Source: Bacillota bacterium
GTDB taxonomy: Bacteria > Bacillota > UBA4882 > UBA8346
Assembly (NCBI GenBank): GCA_023392595.1
Contig: JAEVYU010000015.1
Location: 1 to 51,325, forward strand
DNA: 51,325 nt
Direction of reading: 5' to 3'
Shown: piece after piece, positions 43,126 to 50,765 of the stretch
How the letters are laid out: each line of letters starts with the position of its first letter
Numbering within the stretch: the stretch's first letter is position 1
Program-made: the position numbers and the translations under genes
The notes under the pieces: generated by a model
Database searches by the model: none
Told to the model about the DNA's origin: nothing
The model's input: the letters and a program-made list of their open reading frames with translations, nothing else

Positions 43126-43971
43126 CTATATCTTCAAGTGCGGCGCAATATACGTTACAATAAAATAAACTACCGGGGCCGCTAGAAGCAAACTATCGAA
43201 ACGGTCAAGCAACCCACCGTGTCCCGGCAGGAAAGAACCCGAGTCTTTAACCCCGGCATTCCGTTTCATGATCGATTCGATCAAATCGCCGATCTGGCCA
43301 GCCACTACCACAAGTGCTCCCGCTAAAAGAAGGAGTACAACCGGCTTATGGTAAATAAGCGCCAGGATTAAGGAACCGATAAGTCCGCCAGCCAGCCCGC
43401 CAATAGCCCCTTCAATGCTCTTTTGGGGACTAATCCGGGGTGAAAGTTTATGTTTTCCAAAAACCGATCCGGTGAAATAAGCCGCCGTATCGTTAAACCA
43501 AGTAACCAAAAACATGAAAAGAATATAAAACAAACCGTCGCCGCCCGGAATAAACCTTACCATTAAGATATATGCGAACATAAATCCGATGTAGACCGTG
43601 CCGAACAAATTAGCCGACGCGTTCAATAATCCTTGTTCGGGATTACCCCGTAACAGCTCTTGGAGTAACACCACGATAAAAGCGATCAATAGGAAAAGAT
43701 TGAGTAATTTCTCGTTGCTCAAAAGGAAATGGACTTTTCCCAAAACATTGATATCAGAATTGATATGAATGAGAACCAATAACGATAAAGAAAGAATGAG
43801 CATGGTTCCCGTCTGGGGACGCATATTCTGCTTTTTTAGGAGCTGCGCATATTCCAAAACCCCTAAAGCAGCAAAAATGCCGATAGCCATCGTAAACCAA
43901 ATGGTACCTGCCCAAACCACTCCCAATAAAACGATTCCATATAGTAAACCCCAGATAATTCTTTTAGCCAT
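43126..43971 (-). CDS. cdsA: Phosphatidate cytidylyltransferase
   Basis: 281 residues, multi-span membrane enzyme making CDP-diacylglycerol from CTP and phosphatidic acid. The signature GDLIESIMKRNAGVKDSG then SFLPGHGGLLDRFDSL is complete near the C terminus. Its start overlaps the uppS stop by 1 bp, so the two are coupled. Confidence 0.97.
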   Translation of the reverse strand: MAKRIIWGLLYGIVLLGVVWAGTIWFTMAIGIFAALGVLEYAQLLKKQNMRPQTGTMLILSLSLLVLIHINSDINVLGKVHFLLSNEKLLNLFLLIAFIVVLLQELLRGNPEQGLLNASANLFGTVYIGFMFAYILMVRFIPGGDGLFYILFMFLVTWFNDTAAYFTGSVFGKHKLSPRISPQKSIEGAIGGLAGGLIGSLILALIYHKPVVLLLLAGALVVVAGQIGDLIESIMKRNAGVKDSGSFLPGHGGLLDRFDSLLLAAPVVYFIVTYIAPHLKI

Positions 43972-44738
43972 TATTGGTCCCCCTTTACCCTGCCAAAACG
44001 GCGTTCGCGACGGCTATAGTACTCGCAAGCCTTTAATAATTGTTCTTTACCAAAATCAGGCCAGTATAAATCGGAAAAATATAATTCAGTATAAGCCAGT
44101 TGCCAAAGTAAAAAATTACTGGTACGGGTTTCCCCACCGGGACGAATCAGCAAATCCGGATCCGGCTGGCCTGATGTAAACAAACGATTTGCCAGGGTAA
44201 GTTCGGTAATTTCCTCCGGAGTGATTTCTTTTTGAAGCGCCGAACGGACCAATCCTTTTATAGCGGCTACAACTTCGGAACGGCCCCCATAATTAATGGC
44301 AATGTTTAAAGTCAAAGCGTTATTATTTGTCGTTAAAGTCTCGGCTTGTTCCATCAATTCCAACAATTTGGCAGGAAGACCCTGCTTCAAGCCGATGAAA
44401 CGCACCTTCACCTGGTGTTGATGAAGCTTAGCTGCTTCTACCGGCAAGCTTTGTTCGAAAAGATTCATCAAAAAACCGACTTCATTCTCAGGACGCTGCC
44501 AGTTTTCGGTGGAAAAAGCATAAAGTGTCAGATATTTCACGCCGGTTTCCAAACAAAATGCAACCGTATCACGGACCCGTTCCAATCCTGCGCGGTGTCC
44601 TGCCGAACGGGGTAAACCGCGTTTATTGGCCCAGCGCCCGTTGCCATCCATGATAATTGCAATATGAGTCGGTATGTTTGTCAACTTTTTTGGCGTTGCA
44701 ATTGAAGGTTTACGAAACCAGTTTTTCAATACATCCAT
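43971..44738 (-). CDS. uppS: Undecaprenyl diphosphate synthase (isoprenyl transferase)
   Basis: 255 residues, cis-prenyltransferase making the C55 lipid carrier for cell-wall synthesis. Signature elements: HIAIIMDGNGRWA (catalytic Asp), LTLYAFSTENW, DLLIRPGGETRTSNFLLWQL and YTELYFSDLYWPDF. The ribosome site at 44738 is weak, so the exact start is uncertain. Follows frr across a spacer with a palindromic element. Confidence 0.97.
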   Translation of the reverse strand: MDVLKNWFRKPSIATPKKLTNIPTHIAIIMDGNGRWANKRGLPRSAGHRAGLERVRDTVAFCLETGVKYLTLYAFSTENWQRPENEVGFLMNLFEQSLPVEAAKLHQHQVKVRFIGLKQGLPAKLLELMEQAETLTTNNNALTLNIAINYGGRSEVVAAIKGLVRSALQKEITPEEITELTLANRLFTSGQPDPDLLIRPGGETRTSNFLLWQLAYTELYFSDLYWPDFGKEQLLKACEYYSRRERRFGRVKGDQ

Positions 44739-44746
44739 ATAAGTTA

Positions 44747-44878
44747 GAGGTTGTCCAAAAAGAAATTTCGCGTGTACACAGGCACTCAGAAGATCTGCGC
44801 CGCATACACGCGCCTTTTAAAAACGATAAAGGTTTTCTTATGAATACCCATAGTTTACAAAACTCTTTGGAACAACCC
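44747..44878. repeat. Palindromic intergenic element with variant ends
   Basis: The ends GAGGTTGTCCAAAAAG (44747-44762) and CTCTTTGGAACAACCC (44863-44878) are complementary apart from one inserted A. They resemble the GAGGCTGCCCAAAAAG end of copy 1. The interior differs: CGCGTGTA (44769-44776) pairs with TACACGCG (44805-44812). The remaining spacer to frr (44879-44984) holds four ACGT-centred motifs and no gene. Confidence 0.6.
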
Positions 44879-44984
44879 GGAAGCTTGGTAGACGTCTTAA
44901 TCCGTAGTAAAACTCCAGAGACGTTTTCCTTGGGCAGGACGTTTCTTAGCCATTACCAATGGGCTTTATTTACGAAACGTTCTC

Positions 44985-45542
44985 CTAGACTTCCATGATC
45001 TCCTTTTCCTTTTGTTCTAGAAGTTTATCGATTTCTACGATGTATTTATCCGTTAATTTTTGAGTATCTTCCAAGCCCTTTTTGGATTCATCCTCCGAAA
45101 CCTGATTGGATTTTTCCAGAGCCTTGATCTTATCGTTGGCATCCCGTCTAAGATTGCGGATAACCACTCTTTTTTCTTCCGCTTCCTTTTTAACAACTTT
45201 CACAAGTTCTTTACGGCGTTCCTCGGTAAGTTGCGGAATCGGCAGCCGGATTACGGTGCCGTCGTTCAATGGGTTTAAACCCAAATCAGATTTTTGAATC
45301 GCCTTTTCAATAGATCCTAACGCCGTTTTGTCCCACGGTTGGATTACCAGCGAGCGGCCATCCGGTGAGGATACACTGGCCATTTGGGTCAGCGGCGTTT
45401 CGGTACCATAATACTCAACCAATATTCGATCCAAGAGGTTAGGATTAGCCCTTCCGGTCCGAATCGCTTGAAAGGCCTTTTTGGTAGCCTCAATAGCTCC
45501 CTTCATATGTTCCTCGGTGTCTTTCATAACATCTTTGACCAT
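44985..45542 (-). CDS. frr: Ribosome recycling factor
   Basis: 185 residues, coiled-coil tRNA mimic that splits post-termination ribosomes with EF-G. Typical elements are MKGAIEATKKAFQAIRTGRA, NPNLLDRILVEYYGTETPL, QMASVSSPDGRSLVIQPWD and IRLPIPQLTEERRKELVKVV. GGGGGAGG precedes the ATG. Four bp downstream of pyrH. Confidence 0.98.
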   Translation of the reverse strand: MVKDVMKDTEEHMKGAIEATKKAFQAIRTGRANPNLLDRILVEYYGTETPLTQMASVSSPDGRSLVIQPWDKTALGSIEKAIQKSDLGLNPLNDGTVIRLPIPQLTEERRKELVKVVKKEAEEKRVVIRNLRRDANDKIKALEKSNQVSEDESKKGLEDTQKLTDKYIVEIDKLLEQKEKEIMEV

Positions 45543-45546
45543 AAAA

Positions 45547-46269
45547 TCAAACCTCCCCCTTCACAAAAGTCCCCACTTTTTCTCCAATGACTACTCTCAT
45601 GATATTACCATATTCATTTAAATTAAAAACTACGATCGGAATTTGATTATCCATACATAAAGAAGTCGCTGTAGCGTCCATTACTTTCAACCGTTGCTGC
45701 AATACTTCCATAAAATTCAGGTTTTCAAAACGAACCGCTCGAGGATCTACTTTGGGATCGGCGCTATAGACTCCGTCTACCTTTTTGGCCATCAAAATGA
45801 TTTCCGCCTCAATTTCAGCCGCTCTCAAAGCAGCGGATGTATCGGTTGAAAAATATGGATTGCCTGTCCCTGCTCCAAAAATAACCACGCGCCCTTTTTC
45901 TAAATGACGAACTGCGCGCCTTTTAATATACGGTTCGGCAATTTGCCGCATTTCGATGGCTGATTGGACCCTGGTTTCGATTCCGTGCTTCTCAAATGAA
46001 TCTTGCAAAGCCAAAGAATTAATCACTGTAGCTAACATTCCCATATAATCTGCGGTTGAACGGTCAAAACCGGCATGGCTTCCCACAGCTCCACGCCAAA
46101 AATTGCCGCCTCCGACAACCACTGCAACCTGGACTCCCAGGTCGACAACTTCCTTCGTTTGCTTGGCAATACTGTTGACTACTTCCTGATCGATTCCAAA
46201 TCCTTTTTCACCAGCTAATGCCTCACCGCTTAATTTTAACACGATCCGTTTGTATTTCGGAGTCGCCAT
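45547..46269 (-). CDS. pyrH: Uridylate kinase
   Basis: 241 residues, hexameric amino-acid kinase-type UMP kinase. The start MATPKYKRIVLKLSGEALAG is placed by GGAGGG nine bases upstream of ATG 46269; the frame from 46365 is not needed. GGGNFWRG, ADYMGMLATVINSLAL and VFGAGTGNPYFSTDTSAALR-like segments are present. The tsf-pyrH-frr order is standard, but here a palindromic element is inserted between tsf and pyrH. Confidence 0.97.
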   Translation of the reverse strand: MATPKYKRIVLKLSGEALAGEKGFGIDQEVVNSIAKQTKEVVDLGVQVAVVVGGGNFWRGAVGSHAGFDRSTADYMGMLATVINSLALQDSFEKHGIETRVQSAIEMRQIAEPYIKRRAVRHLEKGRVVIFGAGTGNPYFSTDTSAALRAAEIEAEIILMAKKVDGVYSADPKVDPRAVRFENLNFMEVLQQRLKVMDATATSLCMDNQIPIVVFNLNEYGNIMRVVIGEKVGTFVKGEV

Positions 46270-46430
46270 TGGTTTTCTCCCTCCGTATTGCCATAATTCG
46301 CTGTAATATCGTTGAATTCCTGCTTTGATCCGGAAAATACCTTTATTTCCGTTTGGTACATCCATGAATGCTCTCTGCCTGAGTATACCTTTTAACTGGG
46401 CGGAAAGTGAACGTTTGTGGGACAGAAAAA

Positions 46431-46527
46431 GGGGCTGTCCTAAAAGCGTCTTTCATAGACAAGATATATAACATATAAAACGCAACATTATATATCTTTT
46501 CCCTATGAAAACTTTTAGACAGCCTCT
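46431..46527. repeat. Palindromic intergenic element, copy 3 (between tsf and pyrH)
   Basis: GGGGCTGTCCTAAAAG (46431-46446) pairs with CTTTTAGACAGCCTCT (46512-46527). Further in, TTTCATAG (46451-46458) pairs with CTATGAAA (46503-46510) and AGATATATAA pairs with TTATATATCT. Same architecture as copies 1 and 2, with compensated differences in sequence. It ends 7 bp after the tsf stop. Confidence 0.8.
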
Positions 46528-46534
46528 ACCAAAA

Positions 46535-47470
46535 TCAACCCTTGATTTGGGACATGACTTCGTTTGCAAAATCATCTTTCTTCTTTTCGATCCCCTCACC
46601 CTTCTCAAAACGGGCGAAACGGTCGATGACAATGTTTTCTCCGCCCAGCGCGCTATTGGCGGCCTGGAGAAGTTTGGTAATGGTTTGTTCGTTATCTTTG
46701 ATGAATACCTGTTCGTTAAGGCATATTTCTTTATAAAACTTTTCCAAGCGTCCGACCATAATTTTTTCGGCAATCGCTTCCGGTTTGCCTTCATTCATGG
46801 CTTGAGCTTTATAAATTGCTTTCTCATTTTCCAGAACGTCAGCGGGGACTTGATCCCGCTTTACATATTCCGGCTTGGCGGCTGCGATTTGCATGGCCAA
46901 GTCTTTAATTAGCGTTTGAAACTCCGGTTTGCTTGCAGTATCGGCCTTCGCTGTTGAACATTCAATCAGGACGCCGATTTTACCGCCCATATGAATATAG
47001 GTTTCAATCATGCCGTTTCCTTTTAACTCAAACCGGGTAAACCGGCGGACCTGCATGTTTTCTCCGATAGTAGCGACTAAATTGGTAATCGTTTCGCCCA
47101 CCGTACTTCCTCCGGGAATCTGCATTCCGGAAAGAGCGTCTAGATCAGCGGGAGCTTTATCGGCGACCACTTGGGTTACATTCTTTACGAATTTCTGGAA
47201 TTCATCGTTTTTGGCGGCAAAATCGGTTTCGCAGTTGATCTCCACCAAAATACCGACTTTTTTATCGGCGCTAACCAGCGCATTGACGGTTCCTTCGGCG
47301 GCAATCCGGCCTGCTTTCTTGGCGGCTGCGGCCAAACCTTTTTCCCTTAAGTATTCAATCGCTTTATCCAAATCCCCGCCAGTCTCGGCAAGGGCTTTTT
47401 TACAATCCATCATGCCCGCGCCGGTACGTTCGCGAAGCTCTTTTACAATAGCGGCAGTTATTTCAGCCAT
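46535..47470 (-). CDS. tsf: Elongation factor Ts
   Basis: 311 residues, nucleotide exchange factor for EF-Tu. The UBA-like N-terminal domain (VKELRERTGAGMMDCKKALA), the core LVEINCETDFAAKNDEF and MQIAAAKPEYVKRDQVP are diagnostic. SD AGGAGGAAAATTG lies before the ATG. An attenuator-like hairpin separates it from rpsB. Confidence 0.97.
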   Translation of the reverse strand: MAEITAAIVKELRERTGAGMMDCKKALAETGGDLDKAIEYLREKGLAAAAKKAGRIAAEGTVNALVSADKKVGILVEINCETDFAAKNDEFQKFVKNVTQVVADKAPADLDALSGMQIPGGSTVGETITNLVATIGENMQVRRFTRFELKGNGMIETYIHMGGKIGVLIECSTAKADTASKPEFQTLIKDLAMQIAAAKPEYVKRDQVPADVLENEKAIYKAQAMNEGKPEAIAEKIMVGRLEKFYKEICLNEQVFIKDNEQTITKLLQAANSALGGENIVIDRFARFEKGEGIEKKKDDFANEVMSQIKG

Positions 47471-47547
47471 TACAATTTTCCTCCTTCTAACTTTCCATCA
47501 GATTCTTCCTATGGAATTTAAACGAACGATTTCGAAAAGATTCAGTT

Positions 47548-47583
47548 TAAAAAAGGGTGGATCAGGGTCACCCCTTACCACCC
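47548..47583 (-). terminator. Attenuator/partial terminator between rpsB and tsf
   Basis: On the minus strand GGGTGG (from 47583) and CCACCC (to 47555) form a stem followed by TTTTTTAA. It lies 12-47 bp after the rpsB stop and would set the rpsB to tsf ratio; E. coli has a comparable hairpin at this place. Confidence 0.7.
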
Positions 47584-47594
47584 TCATTAAGGAC

Positions 47595-48371
47595 TTAAGC
47601 TTGTTCCGCGGCTAGCTCGCCGGAATCCTCAGCAGCAGCTTCGGCGCTTTCTGCCATTGTTTCCGCAGCAGCGGTATCGGTTAACTGTTCTCCCTGTTTG
47701 GCTTCGAGCACCGCATCGGCGATTTTACCGGCCAGGAGTTTCACAGCGCGGATGGCATCATCATTACCGGGAATTACATAATCGATCTCATCGGGATCGC
47801 AGTTGGTATCGACAATACCAATGATCGGAATTTCAAGTTTTCTGGCTTCGGCAACGGCAATCCGTTCTTTGCGGGGATCAACGATAAAGATTGCCCCGGG
47901 CAGTTTATGCATGTTGCGGATACCACCCAAAAATTTCTCCAAGCGCTCGGCTTCTTTTTTAAGATCCAATACTTCTTTTTTGGGAAGGGAATCAAAGGAA
48001 CCGTCCTGCTCCATTTGTTCAATCTTCCGTAAGCGGTCAATCCGCGAACGAATGGTTTTGAAGTTTGTCAAAGTACCGCCCAGCCAACGTTGGGAAACAA
48101 AGAACATTCCGCAGCGTTCCGCTTCTTCCTTAATAGCGTCCTGAGCCTGTTTCTTGGTGCCCACGAAAAGAATGGCCTCGCCGTTTTCCACGACGCTCCG
48201 GGCATAATTGTATGCCTCGTCTACTTTCTTAACAGTCTTCTGGAGGTCGATAATATAAATACCGTTCCTCTCAGTGAAGATGAACTGAGCCATCTTCGGA
48301 TTCCATCGTCTTGTTTGGTGACCAAAATGTACGCCTGCTTCCAACAATTGTTTCATTGAAATAACAGCCAC
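47595..48371 (-). CDS. rpsB: Small-subunit ribosomal protein uS2
   Basis: 258 residues. The start is GTG 48371, six bases after GAGGAGGTG, giving MAVISMKQLLEAGVHFGHQT; the frame from 48413 runs through the ribosome site. Core blocks RRWNPKMAQFIFTERNGIYI, FVGTKKQAQDAI and WLGGTLTNFKT are standard. The C-terminal tail (about 30 residues) is unusually acidic and Ala/Glu-rich. First gene of rpsB-tsf-pyrH-frr. Confidence 0.97.
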   Translation of the reverse strand: MAVISMKQLLEAGVHFGHQTRRWNPKMAQFIFTERNGIYIIDLQKTVKKVDEAYNYARSVVENGEAILFVGTKKQAQDAIKEEAERCGMFFVSQRWLGGTLTNFKTIRSRIDRLRKIEQMEQDGSFDSLPKKEVLDLKKEAERLEKFLGGIRNMHKLPGAIFIVDPRKERIAVAEARKLEIPIIGIVDTNCDPDEIDYVIPGNDDAIRAVKLLAGKIADAVLEAKQGEQLTDTAAAETMAESAEAAAEDSGELAAEQA

Positions 48372-48420
48372 ATTAGCCACCTCCTCTCGTAAAGTTTTTT
48401 CCGCCGCCTCCATCTTCTCC

Positions 48421-48490
48421 CGGCAGACCCGTAAGCTACGGGACCGCTGCCGAAATCCACAGGCGTGTGTAATCGAATATACACCGCTAA
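48421..48490 (-). promoter_or_regulatory. Structured rpsB leader (candidate S2 autoregulation site)
   Basis: The 5' untranslated region between the promoter and rpsB carries two hairpins. One is at about 48463-48489 (GTGTA/TACAC core). The other is a strong two-tier stem at 48421-48452: outer CGGCAG/CTGCCG (48421-48426, 48447-48452) and inner CCCGTA/TACGGG (48428-48433, 48437-48442). Ribosomal-protein leaders of this sort commonly bind the encoded protein; binding by S2 is inference. Confidence 0.55.
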
Positions 48491-48492
48491 AT

Positions 48493-48521
48493 AGTATACC
48501 ATAGGAGCGGCAAGTTGGAAA
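48493..48521 (-). promoter_or_regulatory. rpsB operon promoter
   Basis: Minus-strand -10 TATACT (48493-48498) with an upstream TGG extension, 17-bp spacer, and a weak -35 TTTCCA (48516-48521). The leader to the rpsB GTG is about 115 nt. Confidence 0.7.
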
Positions 48522-48713
48522 GAGTTTTTTTGATTTGTCAAGGGGAATTTTTAGACAATCCGGAAACAGGAAAAAACACTTTTGGGAATCCGCCCCGCAT
48601 GCCGGACCCTTTCATTCCAAAATGCTACAAGAGGATTTTAACGGATTGCTTAGAATCATTCATCCATGAAAACTATTTTTTCTTCCATCATTTCATTTAA
48701 GAACAGGACGATT

Positions 48714-49646
48714 ATGAAACCGAAAAACTCCTTTTTCAGCTTGATTATGGTATTGGTTTCCGCTTTTTTGGTGGCTATACCGGCTTTTGCGGAAGATACC
48801 GGGATCTCAACCGGATTTGACGCCGGCTACCGGGTTGATCATCTGCGCTGGAATATTGCGGGAAACATTGATGGCGCTTCCCCCAATATTTTATCGGAGT
48901 TGACCTGGAAAGACCTGAAAATTTTTCAAACCGGCGTCCATACCAAAATCAACCTGGATTCGAATGTTTTTTTTCAGGGTTCCGCCGGCTTCGGGATCAT
49001 TACCAGCGGCAAAAATCAGGATTCCGATTATCAGGGTGATAACCGCACCTTGGAATTCTCCAGATCCAATAACAGCAGCAACGGAGACTACGTTGGAGAC
49101 ATCTCCCTGGCTGTAGGCATCAATGCACTGACCGGAGGGGTGTTCCAAATTTCCCCGCTGTTTGGATACGCTTATAACTGGCAAAATGTCCGGATGACTC
49201 ATGGTTATCAGACCATAGACACCGAGAACGGTTATAATGGTCCGATCGCCGGACTGAACAGCACCTATAAAACCAAATGGCAAGGGCCCTGGCTGGGAGT
49301 GAGCTTGAAGGGGGATTTTTCTCCCGGCTGGACCATGTTTGGTAATATGGAATATCACTTGGTAAGTTATTCCGGCGAAGGAAACTGGAATCTCCGGGAT
49401 GATCTGAATCATCCGGTGAGTTTCCAACATTCCGCGGACGGCGATGGTCGTGCTTATTCGGTTGGACTTGCTTTTTCACCTACCGACCAGACCCATTTCA
49501 CTCTTAAATATTGCTATAGCGTATGGTCGACCGATGAGGGCACGGATACCATTTATTTTAGTAACGGAACATACGGTGTGACCCGTTTTAATGAGGCGGT
49601 ATGTGAATCGAAGGCGATAATTTTCTCTTATGTTCAAAGTTTTTAA
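48714..49646 (+). CDS. Pom-like outer-membrane beta-barrel protein
   Basis: 310 residues from ATG 48714; signal peptide (FSLIMVLVSAFLVAIPAFA, cleavage before EDTG). The mature part begins with alternating strands and the motif ILSELTWKDLKIFQTG, like the Protochlamydia outer-membrane-protein (Pom) and omptin-like barrels. It ends in Phe (SYVQSF), the usual C-terminal residue for outer-membrane barrel insertion. This supports a diderm envelope. Function unknown. The 48666 start is less likely because the signal peptide begins at 48714. Confidence 0.8.
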   Translation: MKPKNSFFSLIMVLVSAFLVAIPAFAEDTGISTGFDAGYRVDHLRWNIAGNIDGASPNILSELTWKDLKIFQTGVHTKINLDSNVFFQGSAGFGIITSGKNQDSDYQGDNRTLEFSRSNNSSNGDYVGDISLAVGINALTGGVFQISPLFGYAYNWQNVRMTHGYQTIDTENGYNGPIAGLNSTYKTKWQGPWLGVSLKGDFSPGWTMFGNMEYHLVSYSGEGNWNLRDDLNHPVSFQHSADGDGRAYSVGLAFSPTDQTHFTLKYCYSVWSTDEGTDTIYFSNGTYGVTRFNEAVCESKAIIFSYVQSF

Positions 49647-49891
49647 GTGTTATTCGTATTTTATCTTACTTAAGTCCTCCTCTCCCGTTATCCCATGGCC
49701 CAGCAGTTGGATGTCCATGATTTTCGCCGTGGCCCGCTTCCGTTGGCCTAATCCCTCACCCCATCTGTCCATTCAGAGCAGTGGCCCTTTCCCGTTTCGA
49801 CGGGCGAGGGATTCATGTTGGCCCAGTTTTTGCCGTTCTGATCCTTCCCATGCTCCAGCATAAGGTAGCGGGGGAAGGGCGGCTTTTTTGA
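49647..49891. other. Noncoding GC-rich spacer with hairpin repeats
   Basis: About 245 bp with no convincing gene. It holds the palindrome CCCGTTTCGACGGG (near 49788-49801) inside a longer CCCTC...GAGGG inverted region, typical of dispersed intergenic repeats. A minus-strand frame (MLEHGKDQNGKNWAN...) crosses it but lacks a ribosome site. Confidence 0.4.
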
Positions 49892-49922
49892 GTAAGCCTT
49901 AGAGATGGGGCCTTACTTGAGC
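49892..49922. repeat. 31-bp direct repeat, copy 1
   Basis: GTAAGCCTTAGAGATGGGGC followed by CTTACTTGAG recurs with few changes at 51119-51149. It spans the stop codon of the DUF6809 gene (CTCAAGTAA on the minus strand) and the sequence after it. The second copy follows TTCAAGTAA. This suggests the region grew by duplication of a small gene with its 3' flank. Confidence 0.6.
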
Positions 49923-50209
49923 TCTCTGTTATTGCCGAGCACCTCCAGCATGACCAGTGCGCCAAGCTTAAAACCATATGCAAAGGAAGCGTAAGCTTCC
50001 ATCACACTGGAGTCGCAATCCAAATTCAAAAGCCCTTCCAGCGCCTTGTAATCTTCCGCCGGGAGCCTCTTTTGCAACGTTTGCTTGATATCGGATTTTT
50101 TTTGGTTTAAGGGACGATACTCGGGATCTTGGGGAACGATCCGTTCGAAGGGGAAGATATGGCCGTAAAATAATTCTTCCAGAATCGATTTCATGGGACA
50201 TGCCTTCAT
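49913..50209 (-). CDS. DUF6809-type small protein
   Basis: 98 residues. The sequence MKSILEELFYGHIFPFERIV then EYRPLNQKKSDIKQTLQKRL and FAYGFKLGALVMLEVL matches the small helical DUF6809 proteins common in Clostridia, of unknown function and often in mobile or repeat-rich DNA. Start either ATG 50209 (AGGGGGC upstream) or ATG 50194, which begins at the usual MKSILEEL. Confidence 0.75.
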   Translation of the reverse strand: MKACPMKSILEELFYGHIFPFERIVPQDPEYRPLNQKKSDIKQTLQKRLPAEDYKALEGLLNLDCDSSVMEAYASFAYGFKLGALVMLEVLGNNRELK

Positions 50210-50305
50210 TCTGCCCCCTACCCTTTCCCGCCATCAGAAATTCGGGTCTATTTCGGGGGCTTTTTATTATCGCCTAAAACATCATCTGAACCAGGATTTA
50301 ACGGA

Positions 50306-50395
50306 TTATACGGATTTTAAAATGCCGGTAGGATAATTTGGATTTATAATGTCGGGAATGAATTTTTGGATGCCGGGGTCTTTGTCGGTGAGCAT
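50306..50395 (-). CDS. 29-residue mini-ORF with strong ribosome site
   Basis: ATG 50395 follows TTTTAAGGAGGTATTTATCC and reads MLTDKDPGIQKFIPDIINPN and nine more residues to TAA 50306. The leader is alike in pattern to that of the 106-residue gene at 51086 (ATTTTAAGGAGGTTCATCTC). It may be a truncated gene whose 5' end survived, or a short leader peptide. It lies 31 bp downstream of repeat copy A. Product unknown. Confidence 0.4.
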   Translation of the reverse strand: MLTDKDPGIQKFIPDIINPNYPTGILKSV

Positions 50396-50425
50396 GGGAT
50401 AAATACCTCCTTAAAACAATTAGAT

Positions 50426-50571
50426 GAATGCCATTTTGCTTGTCCACGGCTTCCACCGGCTGGGATACTTTTGGAGCGGCCCAAAAGTATCCAAAAGGCC
50501 GCCGAAACCTACGGATTTCGGTCTTCCCTCTATTCATCCAGGGTTTTTGAATGTCGCCGCCATCCATGGCA
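50426..50571. repeat. Hairpin-bearing direct repeat, copy A
   Basis: About 146 bp matching 51178-51325. It contains a perfect 12-bp stem GGATACTTTTGG / CCAAAAGTATCC with loop AGCGGC (50463-50492). The tail CATCCAGGGTTTTTGAATGT and CGCCGCCATCCATGGC is identical in both copies. Adjacent DNA to 50660 is also hairpin-rich (CCGTCTTC/GAAGACGG near 50641-50661; ACGACGA-type stem near 50605-50640). No protein frame crosses both copies consistently. Confidence 0.8.
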
Positions 50572-50765
50572 CTCTGTTTGCCAATTATATGAGGCTTCCG
50601 ATGACGACCGACGATTTTCATCCGAGGAAATAGTCGTCGTACCGTCTTCGTCCTGAAGACGGAAGAATTTTTGAATGCGGATTCTTCGAAGTAGAACCTT
50701 TGCCAACTCAAAACTAACTCCGCTCTCCGTTATCACATGGTCCAGCCGATTCCTGGACCCAATAT

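Noticed and set aside
44657..44998. 113-codon plus-strand ORF between uppS and frr
   Set aside because: It overlaps uppS and the palindromic element, with no ribosome site and no recognisable domain.
46270..46365. N-terminal extension of pyrH
   Set aside because: UMP kinase normally starts at the MATPKYKRIVLKLSG region, and the strong ribosome site lies inside the extension.
47010..47615. 201-codon plus-strand ORF opposite tsf
   Set aside because: Antisense shadow of the strongly supported tsf gene.
50298..50711. 137-codon minus-strand ORF through repeat A
   Set aside because: The sequence follows hairpin arms read as codons; there is no ribosome site or family resemblance.
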